From: SZUA-430 sp040381215
GTDB lineage: Bacteria; Pseudomonadota; Alphaproteobacteria; Micropepsales; Micropepsaceae
Assembly (NCBI GenBank): GCA_040381215.1
Contig: JBEIHO010000046.1
Span: forward strand, 1 to 20,951
Direction: 5' to 3'
Length of the DNA: 20,951 nucleotides
Shown here: positions 14,537 to 20,951 of the stretch, piece by piece
Layout: every line of letters begins with the position of its first letter
How positions within the stretch are numbered: the stretch's first letter is position 1
Notes under the pieces: model-generated
Told to the model about the DNA's origin: nothing
What the model saw: only the letters and a program-made list of their open reading frames with translations
Databases searched by the model: none
Position numbers and translations under genes: made by a program

Positions 14537-16372
14537 TCAGGCAACCGCGACAAGGTGCTCATCGCCGACAACCTTGTATTGGGGAACGTGGCCGGGCTGC
14601 AATCGATATGGCTCGGGCCAAGCATCGGGATCTGAGGCGCGACCGTCCATCAGGGCGCGCAGGTCGAGTTTCCGGTCGACGTCGGGTTCGGGATGAGCCG
14701 CCAGAAGGGCAATCGTGTAGGGGTGTTGCGGATTGGCAAACAGCGCTTCCGTCGGCGCCGTCTCGACAATCCGCCCGCTGCACATCACGTACACCTTCTG
14801 CGCAACCGAACGCACAACTGCAAGGTTGTGGCTTACAAAGAGGGACGCGACATTCAGGTTCACGCGCAATCCCTCGAGCAGGCTGAGGATCTGCGCCTGG
14901 ACCGACACGTCAAGCGCCGACACCGGCTCATCGCAGATCAGCACATCCGGCCCCAGCGCAAGGGCTCTTGCAATGCCGATACGCTGTCTTTGACCGCCAG
15001 AGAAAGCGTTGGGGTGCCGCGCGAGCATCGACCCATCCAGGCCAACCAGATCCATGAGCGCCTGCGCCCACTGCCGGCGCTCGTGGCGGGCACCGATCCC
15101 ATGAATGACGAAGGGTTCAGTGATGATGTCTTCCACGCTCATGCGCGGATTGAGAGAGGCGAACGGGTCCTGGAAGACATATTGCACGCGGCTTCGATAG
15201 GAAGTGAGGGCCGCACCCTCAAGCAGGCCGATGTCTCGCATGGACTGGCCATCAAACGCCTGGATGTCGCCCTCGTCGGGCCGCAGCACCCGCAGAATGA
15301 GTTTCGAGAGCGTAGACTTGCCGCAGCCACTCTCACCCACCAACCCCGCGCAGGTTCCAGCCTCGATCTGAAGGCTCGCACCCGCGACGGCATCCACCAC
15401 CTCGATGTCGCCAGCGGCGCCGTGCTTGCGGGCGGTGAAGCGCTTGCTCACATCCCGCACTCGGATGAGCGGCGTCCCTGGCACCGGACCGATGCGAGCC
15501 TTCCACACGTCTGAAAGCGCACGGGTTGCGGAGGTGCTCGCCGCAGGCGGAGCAAGGGCCATCACATCGCCATGCAGGCGCGGCGCCATCGCCAGCATCT
15601 GCCGAGTATAGGCAGACGCAGGGGCGCGCAAAACCTGCCCGACCGGTCCCGCCTCCTCGACGGCGCCATCCTTCAGCACGACGACATGATCCGCGATATT
15701 GGCAACGACACCAAGATCATGCGTGACCAGCAAGAGGCTCAGACCGAGCCGATCCTGCAGCTCTGCAAGCAGTTTCAACGTAAGCGCCTGCACGGTGACA
15801 TCCAGTGCCGACGTCGGCTCATCGGCGATGACCAATGCCGGCTTGCAGACCAGCGCACTGGCAATCATGGCCCTCTGTCGAAGGCCACCGCTGAGTTCGA
15901 ATGTGTAGCGCCGCGCCGCCGCCTCTGCATCCGGGAAGCCGACCATGCCGAGCACTTCCCGCACGCGCGCAGACCGCGCGCCCGCATCGAGTGCCGGTTC
16001 ATGCGCCGACAGCATTTCGCCCAGCATCGAGCCGATGGTCATGACAGGGGAGAAGGCGGCAGAGGGTTCCTGGAACGCCATGGCAATCTCCTTGCCACGC
16101 AGCGCGCGCATTCGGGAGCCGTCAAGGCTGCAGAGGTTGGAATTCCGCCCATCCCGCATGAACATGATGTCGCCCGAGACGCGGACCAGCCCTGCCGGAA
16201 GCAACCCGGTGACAGCACTGCACAGCGTGGATTTGCCCGAACCGCTTTCCCCGACGATTGCCACGCACGACCCGCGCGGCACGTCGAGATTCACGTCGCG
16301 CAGAATTGGTTGGACCGCGCCACGCAAGCCCGCAGCGACCGACAGGTTTCGTATCTGCAGGACGTCATCCAT
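14537..16372 (-). CDS. Double ATP-binding protein of a peptide-type ABC importer (DppD-DppF fusion)
   Basis: A 611-residue protein with two complete ABC ATPase domains in tandem, energising the two permeases of this operon. Domain 1: Walker A GESGSGKST (41-49), signature LSGGLRQR (160-167), Walker B LVIADEP (180-186), switch His218. Domain 2: Walker A GESGCGKST (346-354), signature FSGGQRQR (458-464 region), Walker B VLICDEP (477-483), switch His at about 515. The C-terminal HPYTIALLAAHPEPD is the oligopeptide-transporter tail found after each such ATPase. Fusions like this occur in many proteobacteria (for example GsiA and YejF). The ATG at 16372 was chosen because GGGGAG lies upstream and the domain starts there; an open frame extends further upstream without homology. 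It overlaps the preceding gene by eight bases. Confidence 0.95.
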   Translation of the reverse strand: MDDVLQIRNLSVAAGLRGAVQPILRDVNLDVPRGSCVAIVGESGSGKSTLCSAVTGLLPAGLVRVSGDIMFMRDGRNSNLCSLDGSRMRALRGKEIAMAFQEPSAAFSPVMTIGSMLGEMLSAHEPALDAGARSARVREVLGMVGFPDAEAAARRYTFELSGGLRQRAMIASALVCKPALVIADEPTSALDVTVQALTLKLLAELQDRLGLSLLLVTHDLGVVANIADHVVVLKDGAVEEAGPVGQVLRAPASAYTRQMLAMAPRLHGDVMALAPPAASTSATRALSDVWKARIGPVPGTPLIRVRDVSKRFTARKHGAAGDIEVVDAVAGASLQIEAGTCAGLVGESGCGKSTLSKLILRVLRPDEGDIQAFDGQSMRDIGLLEGAALTSYRSRVQYVFQDPFASLNPRMSVEDIITEPFVIHGIGARHERRQWAQALMDLVGLDGSMLARHPNAFSGGQRQRIGIARALALGPDVLICDEPVSALDVSVQAQILSLLEGLRVNLNVASLFVSHNLAVVRSVAQKVYVMCSGRIVETAPTEALFANPQHPYTIALLAAHPEPDVDRKLDLRALMDGRASDPDAWPEPYRLQPGHVPQYKVVGDEHLVAVA

Positions 16373-16865
16373 CCCGACGCTCCCCCGCACCCGCAAAACC
16401 AAGCTCAGCCAGATTTGCAAGCGTCGCCGCTGAGACCCCGAGACCACGCTTGCGCGCCTCGTCCCAGACGCGCGCCAGCAGGAGCGGGAACCCCTCAAGC
16501 CCGTCATCGATCAGCAAGGAACCACCCGGCCCCCGCAGTTTCATGTCCGCAAGCGACCCCTTGCGATATCGCCCGAGGGAAAAAATGCGGACTTCAAAAG
16601 CATTCATTGCCGTCCACGTGATCTCCCTTGCAGGCAACCAGCCACGGAGAACCTTGATCCCTTGATCGTCGACGCTCAGCGTGCTCGACAGCCGGACCGC
16701 GCATCCGAAGAGGTGGCTGGCAAAGAGGGCGCAGAGCGGGATCATCACGATCTGCCACGGCGAAAGCAGCGGGTTCAGTGCCGAAGCGGCGCCGAACAGC
16801 AGCAAACCCGCAGCACTCCTCGCTGCTTCAAGAACGATGGTCCGCCGGTGCCAGCGCAATTTCAT
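16365..16865 (-). CDS. Two-helix membrane protein with a PH-like C-terminal domain, unknown function
   Basis: A 166-residue protein of unknown function. Two membrane helices lie at about 12-30 and 37-56. The soluble part (about 60-145) has the strand pattern of a bacterial PH-like domain: a strand starting STLSVDDQGIKVLRG, the turn WLPAREITWTAMNAFEV, and a closing helix FPLLLARVWDEARKR. This PH assignment rests on layout only. A basic N-terminus (KLRWHRR) fits a cytoplasmic start. The gene begins six bases after the deacetylase stop and ends inside the start of the double ATPase, so it is made together with both. It could be an assembly or regulatory factor for the glycan enzymes or transporter; nothing in the sequence decides this. 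Confidence 0.75.
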   Translation of the reverse strand: MKLRWHRRTIVLEAARSAAGLLLFGAASALNPLLSPWQIVMIPLCALFASHLFGCAVRLSSTLSVDDQGIKVLRGWLPAREITWTAMNAFEVRIFSLGRYRKGSLADMKLRGPGGSLLIDDGLEGFPLLLARVWDEARKRGLGVSAATLANLAELGFAGAGERRDG

Positions 16866-16871
16866 CGCCCA

Positions 16872-17627
16872 TCAAGCCTTGAAAATACGCTTGGCGGCAA
16901 GCCAGCGTGCAGCCGGGTGCGAGCGCGTCGTGGCGACAACATTTTCAACGAGATGCTCCATCCGGGGGTCCCAAAGCAGATGATGTGTCAGAAGTCCCAG
17001 CGGTTCCAGAGCCCGGTCCGGACGCGCACGACGCCATCGTAGCTTCCGCAGCAGCGCCGCGGCAACGGCGCGTTCACTCTTAAGGGCACGACCGCGACGC
17101 CAATCCACGGGGTCGAGATGTGTGTTGACCCGCACCAGCGTTTCAGCGCCGTCGTGCGGAGGCCGAGGTTTCCATGTGGACAGGCCCGTGTACCCCAGCG
17201 CAGCCAGACGTGCGGCAAACCGGGGCGCAATCCGGTTCCACGGCGGCACGAGAACGGGAAGGGCCTGCCCACCGAAGCCCTTCATGTTGAGGGCAAGTCC
17301 GGCCCGCAGTTCAGTGTCCACGACGGCGAGCGGTCGTCGCCCACCGAACTCGCACTTCGAGCGGCCCGCGGGCGCGTGGTTCTCATGCTCGTAGCCGTGG
17401 ACCAGTATATCGATCTGCGGCATCCGCTTCACGCACCGGACCAGCCGCGGAGAGAACCGCGCCGGTATCACGGACAAAGCAATGGGAACGTCAAGGCGCT
17501 GAGCAAGCTGCAACAACGACCGCAGTTGCGGTGTTTCATCGACCGCATCGTCATCTCGCCACCAGAAGGTCGCGATCCGACCTTCCCGGTGCCATAAGTC
17601 CAGCTCGTCAAGGACCTCACGCCACAT
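16872..17627 (-). CDS. Polysaccharide deacetylase-like protein (NodB-type fold)
   Basis: A 251-residue protein of the carbohydrate esterase 4-like superfamily, which removes acetyl groups from N-acetylated sugars with a divalent metal. The motif order fits: the acidic motif FWWRDDDA at 21-28 (RDDD in place of the usual TFDD), a metal-histidine motif HGYEHENHAP at 77-86, and VPPWNR at 127-132 near the active site. NTHLDPVDW at 168-176 takes the place of the last conserved segment. There is no signal peptide, so it probably acts in the cytoplasm, for instance on lipid-linked or nucleotide-linked sugar intermediates made by the glycosyltransferases just upstream. Its ATG shares one base with the stop of the GT28-like gene. 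Whether it is a true deacetylase is not proven by sequence. Confidence 0.85.
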   Translation of the reverse strand: MWREVLDELDLWHREGRIATFWWRDDDAVDETPQLRSLLQLAQRLDVPIALSVIPARFSPRLVRCVKRMPQIDILVHGYEHENHAPAGRSKCEFGGRRPLAVVDTELRAGLALNMKGFGGQALPVLVPPWNRIAPRFAARLAALGYTGLSTWKPRPPHDGAETLVRVNTHLDPVDWRRGRALKSERAVAAALLRKLRWRRARPDRALEPLGLLTHHLLWDPRMEHLVENVVATTRSHPAARWLAAKRIFKA

Positions 17628-18745
17628 CAGCCGACCCCGCAGGCTTCACGAACGGCGGCAACGGTGCCCTCGACACCACGCAGGTTGATCGCGTGCGCGG
17701 GCATGCCGGCCGCAAATCTTTCATCAACCGCCTGCGCAAGCGCAAGCGGCGTGAGTTCCTGGTTGCGAACCACAGTCAGCAAGCCCAGTGCCGCCAGCCG
17801 CTGCGCCCGGATGACCTGCTCCTTCTCCCGCTCCGTCTCGAAGGGAACCGTGACACAGGGTGTACGACCGGCCAGCGTTTCGACAATCGTGTTGTAGCCC
17901 GCCTGGCTCACGGACAGCGCGGCGCACGCGAGTTGCTGCGCGAAATCCGGAAGCGACCGCTCGACCCTTATCCCGTCGACCTGTTCCAAGGGCGCAGCCG
18001 TCAGCGGGCCGGTCACCACGATCCACGGGTGGTCCCTCAGGCGCGTCATTGGCTTGGCCGCGATGGCAGTTGCCACCAGGCTCTGGCCCACGGCACCACC
18101 TCCCGCCGACACCAGCACGCCGCGGCGTGGGCCCGGCGTCCGCGTGTCATGAGGTCCAACATAACCCGTGTAGCGCAGCAAGGGACCAAGCGCTGCCATT
18201 TCCTCAAATCCGAGATGCGCCTCAATGACGGCAGGGTCCGCATGCACCAGCACCCTGTCATACAAGGCACGAGCGCGATCCACCATGGCTTTGGCCCGAT
18301 CAGCCTTGCGCGGCCGCTGCAGGACGTCGCGCACCGACGCCAGGATGCGCGGCCGACGCAGACGGCTTTGCGCGCGATCGAGAAGGGCCAGAACCTCCTC
18401 CTCGACAAGCCGCCTTCCGAAAGGAAATGTCTCGGTGATGATGCAGTCGGGCTGCATCTCATCATGCAGGTTCACAAGCATTCGTCGCCGGGCATTCATG
18501 AGTTCCCGGGTGATCGGTGCCCTCTGCGCGTCGACAAGTTCATCGAACAGCGCGTCTTTCGCCTGCACAGCGGGCAATTGGAACAGCCTGTACCCATCAG
18601 CCGAAAACCCCTCCGGAGTGACCCCGCCACTGGCGACGACCACATCGAAGCCGCTCGCGCCGAGGCCTCTCGCAACATGCGCGGTACGCATGAAGTGCCC
18701 CAATCCCAGCAGATGTTGCGTCCAGATCAGGATGCGCTGTGTCAT
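17627..18745 (-). CDS. MurG-like glycosyltransferase (GT28-type C-terminal domain)
   Basis: A 372-residue GT-B fold enzyme. The N-terminal domain begins RILIWTQHLLGLGHFMR; the glycine loop with His17 recalls the acceptor-side loop of MurG and diacylglycerol glucosyltransferases. The C-terminal domain holds SAGGGAVGQSL (about 213-223) and the nucleotide-sugar site sequence SVSQAGYNTIVETLAG (278-293) with PFETEREKEQVIRA, both typical of GT28. No membrane helix or signal peptide is seen, so it acts at the cytoplasmic face. Donor and acceptor are unknown. The ATG at 18745 overlaps the previous stop as ATGA; the open frame extends about 300 bases further upstream, but only as a shadow of the GT4 gene. 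Confidence 0.88.
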   Translation of the reverse strand: MTQRILIWTQHLLGLGHFMRTAHVARGLGASGFDVVVASGGVTPEGFSADGYRLFQLPAVQAKDALFDELVDAQRAPITRELMNARRRMLVNLHDEMQPDCIITETFPFGRRLVEEEVLALLDRAQSRLRRPRILASVRDVLQRPRKADRAKAMVDRARALYDRVLVHADPAVIEAHLGFEEMAALGPLLRYTGYVGPHDTRTPGPRRGVLVSAGGGAVGQSLVATAIAAKPMTRLRDHPWIVVTGPLTAAPLEQVDGIRVERSLPDFAQQLACAALSVSQAGYNTIVETLAGRTPCVTVPFETEREKEQVIRAQRLAALGLLTVVRNQELTPLALAQAVDERFAAGMPAHAINLRGVEGTVAAVREACGVG

Positions 18746-19836
18746 GCAACCAACCTGTCGAGATGGGCCCGCAGCAGGGCGCTGGCACGCTCCAGGGATC
18801 GCTCGGCATGGACATAATCCCACGCAGCTGCGCGCATGCGCGCGAAGCGCGCACCGTCCCGCGCCAGCGTTTCGATGGCACCCGCCATGCACGCAGCATC
18901 TCCAGGTGCACAAAGCAGTGCCGTCTGTCCATCGCACGTGACATCGACCACGCCTCGGTTTCTGCAGGCAACAACAGGCAATCCGCTCGCCTGGGCCTCC
19001 AGATAGGTCACGCCATAGGCTTCGCCGATGCCAGGCCAAAGCAGGATGTCGCTCTCGCGCATCTCGGCCCGCAGCGCCGCTGGTGACAGCGCGCCCAGGA
19101 ATGCGACCCGCCCGTCAGTCACCGCATCGGCAAGCACGCCTTCGACTGTACCCCGAAAGGCGCCGTCGCCGGCGATCCTCAACGTATATCCGTGCTGCGG
19201 CAGCAGGCCCATCACGTCAGCCACAAGCCGATAGCTTTGCAGCTTCCGCTCATTGCGCATCATGCCCACCGCCAGGAGGCGACCCTTGAAGGCGCGTGGT
19301 TCCACGGGATCACGAAACGCCCTGACATCGATGAACGGCTTGAAGTCCCGAACGCGACCCGGACACAGTATCTCCAGGCACTGACGATCGAAGCCTGTCA
19401 TGGCGAGTAGCAGGTCTGCCGCTTCAAGCGCCCGCGTTGCGCCATCGTGGCCTTGCTTCCAGGGCCCTGACGCGCGCTTGGGGGCATGAGATCCCTCCGC
19501 CACGACATAGGGAATGCCAAGGGATGCCGAGACGGCAGGTCCAATCCAGTCGGGCGCCTTGTAGTAGACGTGATAGCTGAACCACACATCGGGCCGAACA
19601 AGACGGCCCTGCGCGATCATCGACAGAAGGTCGTCGGCCGCCTGCTCGGCACGCACGCGCAATTCCGTCTGTCGATCCGGATCGCCAATGCCATCTCGCG
19701 TGAGGGGCAGGCTGGGTGCTGTCACATCGCAACCGGCCATTTCGATTGCCATGCGAAACTGCATGGCCATGCGCGCGGCCCCCGAAGGAGTCTCGGCGGC
19801 GGCACTCTCGAAGGGGGAATAGAAGAGGACCCTCAC
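18742..19836 (-). CDS. GT4-family glycosyltransferase
   Basis: A 364-residue retaining GT-B glycosyltransferase. The N-terminal Rossmann-like acceptor domain starts RVLFYSPFE. The donor domain begins near residue 185 (GRLLAVGMM) and contains LRIAGDGAFRG (219-229) and VAFLGALS. The catalytic E-x7-E element is Glu272 and Glu280 in EAYGVTYLEAQASGLPVVA. The start is a GTG overlapping the stop of the upstream glycosyltransferase as GTGA, and its own stop overlaps the next gene as ATGA, so translation is coupled on both sides. It has no membrane segment. The sugar donor and product are not predictable from this sequence; the context suggests a short glycan built by three transferases. Confidence 0.9.
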   Translation of the reverse strand: MRVLFYSPFESAAAETPSGAARMAMQFRMAIEMAGCDVTAPSLPLTRDGIGDPDRQTELRVRAEQAADDLLSMIAQGRLVRPDVWFSYHVYYKAPDWIGPAVSASLGIPYVVAEGSHAPKRASGPWKQGHDGATRALEAADLLLAMTGFDRQCLEILCPGRVRDFKPFIDVRAFRDPVEPRAFKGRLLAVGMMRNERKLQSYRLVADVMGLLPQHGYTLRIAGDGAFRGTVEGVLADAVTDGRVAFLGALSPAALRAEMRESDILLWPGIGEAYGVTYLEAQASGLPVVACRNRGVVDVTCDGQTALLCAPGDAACMAGAIETLARDGARFARMRAAAWDYVHAERSLERASALLRAHLDRLVA

Positions 19837-20951
19837 GCCACACCTGCCGCATGCCGCAGCAGGCCGGCAAGCCTGTCATGGCCCGTCTCGCCATCGAAGA
19901 GCCCGGCATTCAGCGTAAGCGCATTGGTCGCCAGGCGGCAGCGCTCCGCCGGATTGCGACCCAGCTCCTCGATGCGCCCCGCCAGCGCCTCTGCGTTCCC
20001 TCGCAACACAAGGGCTCCGCTCACGCCATCCTCAACAGCATCCCGAACGCCGCCAGCGTCGCCCGCTACGACGCAAAGACCACGCGCATTGGCCTCGAGC
20101 AGCGCATTGGGGATCCCGTCGCGGTCGCCATCAGGCCCAATATCAGCCGGAAAAACGAATAGATCCGCGCAGTCCATCGCATCAAGGATGTCCCGGTGCG
20201 GGCGTGCGCCATGCAATGTGACCAGGTCGGCCAGGCCGCAATCGACGACCTGCTGTCGCAACTGGCCGAGCAGGGGCCCATCCCCGTAATGCTCGACCCG
20301 AAGCGCGATGCGTCCCTTCATGAGGGCAACAGCATCCAGCAGCTGACCCAGCCCCTTCTTCTCGACCGCCCGCGCAACCGCAAGCAGCCGCACCGGCGCC
20401 GAGGGATCACTGCCGTCGTTGACCATCGGCAAGGCATGCCCGGAGATGATGGAAGGATCAACCCCATGATGGACCAACTCGACCCCGCGCAACGCACCCA
20501 ACGAAAGCAGGCGCGCACGCGCCGCGGAATTGCAGGTAACCACAAAACGTGCGCCTTCGATCTTCGCCTTCAGATCCCACGCCGGGTCCGTCCACACATC
20601 CTTGGCATGCGCGGAAATACTGTATCCAATCCCCAGCATGAGCGAGGCATAGCGTGTGACACTGGCCGGGCTATGCGCAAAGTGACAATGGATGTGGCGC
20701 ACACCCGGTCCCAGTTGCGCAGCCAGGACGCAAGCCTGGCCGAACCTGCGAACCCGCGCTCGTGACCAGTCCTGCGCAAGGTCCGACGTGAACACAGCCC
20801 GCGCACGGCCGAACCCTTCAAGATGCATGGCGGCACGCAAGGCACGCATGACCCGCAAGGGTTCATCATGCAGGTATTCGGGCAAATAATGACAGCGGGC
20901 AGCCAGCCGATAATCTACCAGGGCCGCATCGCGCGCAGGCTTTCTCAGGGC
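19833..20951 (-). CDS. GT4-family glycosyltransferase, exopolysaccharide type (N-terminus outside the window)
   Basis: The frame is open to the right edge of the window, so the N-terminus is missing. At least 372 residues are visible. A TTG at 20885 could be read as a start, but the residues before it (ALRKP, then LAARCHYLPEYL) match the N-terminal domain of WcaL-like exopolysaccharide glycosyltransferases, so the gene continues further. Landmarks are IHCHFAHSPASVTRYAS, ISAHAKDVW and CNSAARARLLSLG, then the donor domain with LLAVARAVEKKGLGQLLDA. A D-x7-E form of the GT4 catalytic motif lies in DGIPNALLEANARG, which is usual for this subfamily. It is the first visible gene of the long minus-strand operon and overlaps the next by four bases (GTGA). 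Confidence 0.9.
   Translation of the reverse strand, partial: ALRKPARDAALVDYRLAARCHYLPEYLHDEPLRVMRALRAAMHLEGFGRARAVFTSDLAQDWSRARVRRFGQACVLAAQLGPGVRHIHCHFAHSPASVTRYASLMLGIGYSISAHAKDVWTDPAWDLKAKIEGARFVVTCNSAARARLLSLGALRGVELVHHGVDPSIISGHALPMVNDGSDPSAPVRLLAVARAVEKKGLGQLLDAVALMKGRIALRVEHYGDGPLLGQLRQQVVDCGLADLVTLHGARPHRDILDAMDCADLFVFPADIGPDGDRDGIPNALLEANARGLCVVAGDAGGVRDAVEDGVSGALVLRGNAEALAGRIEELGRNPAERCRLATNALTLNAGLFDGETGHDRLAGLLRHAAGVA

Noticed and set aside
10458..16372. Assignment as the YejABEF microcin C-type importer
   Set aside because: The double ATPase and large binding protein are similar in layout, but I see no Yej-specific sequence, and the layout also fits several other Dpp/Opp subfamilies.
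15572..16621. Long plus-strand frames opposite the ABC ATPase (and similar ones opposite the peptidase, permeases and glycosyltransferases)
   Set aside because: They are mirror frames produced by the GC-rich third codon position of real genes; their Arg/His/Pro-rich translations have no domain features.
18746..19039. N-terminal extension of the GT28-like gene to 19039
   Set aside because: The extra 98 residues are Cys/Arg-rich and overlap the GT4 gene in another frame; the ATGA overlap start at 18745 gives a normal GT-B N-terminus.

Overview
The window is about 21 kb of high-GC DNA (roughly 60-65% by eye), densely packed with genes, with no tRNA, rRNA, IS element, phage gene or CRISPR array that I can see. 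The gene content and GC-rich codon use point to an alphaproteobacterium. The S46 peptidase, FAS1 protein, MacAB-like pump and flavin monooxygenase would fit a sphingomonad or Rhodospirillales-like organism, but this is inference and cannot be settled without a search.

Left part (1-7174), mixed single genes. A flavin-containing monooxygenase runs off the left edge on the minus strand. A secreted FAS1 (fasciclin) protein with a clear terminator follows, then a periplasmic S46 dipeptidyl-peptidase. A small glycine-zipper protein and GTP cyclohydrolase II (ribA) lie on the minus strand. The ribA reading frame is broken by one extra base in a G5 run. Divergent from ribA is an OmpR-type response regulator without a kinase neighbour. 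It is followed by a 58-residue membrane peptide and a membrane-anchored GIN/DUF2807 beta-helix protein.

Middle part (7194-10395, minus strand): a three-gene MacAB-type operon (adaptor, ATPase, permease) with tight or overlapping junctions and a recognisable sigma70-like promoter. It converges on the GIN gene. The promoters of the small-peptide/GIN unit and the MacAB operon share the palindrome CTATATAG.

Right part (10458-20951, minus strand): one long unidirectional run of nine genes with overlaps or very short gaps. In order of transcription these are GT4 glycosyltransferase (cut by the right edge), GT4 glycosyltransferase, MurG-like GT28 glycosyltransferase, polysaccharide deacetylase-like protein, small two-TM PH-like protein, double ABC ATPase, substrate-binding protein, and two DppB/DppC-type permeases. 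A glycan-building module fused in one transcription unit to a complete peptide/opine-type ABC importer is the most unusual feature of the window and the best candidate for an undescribed system.
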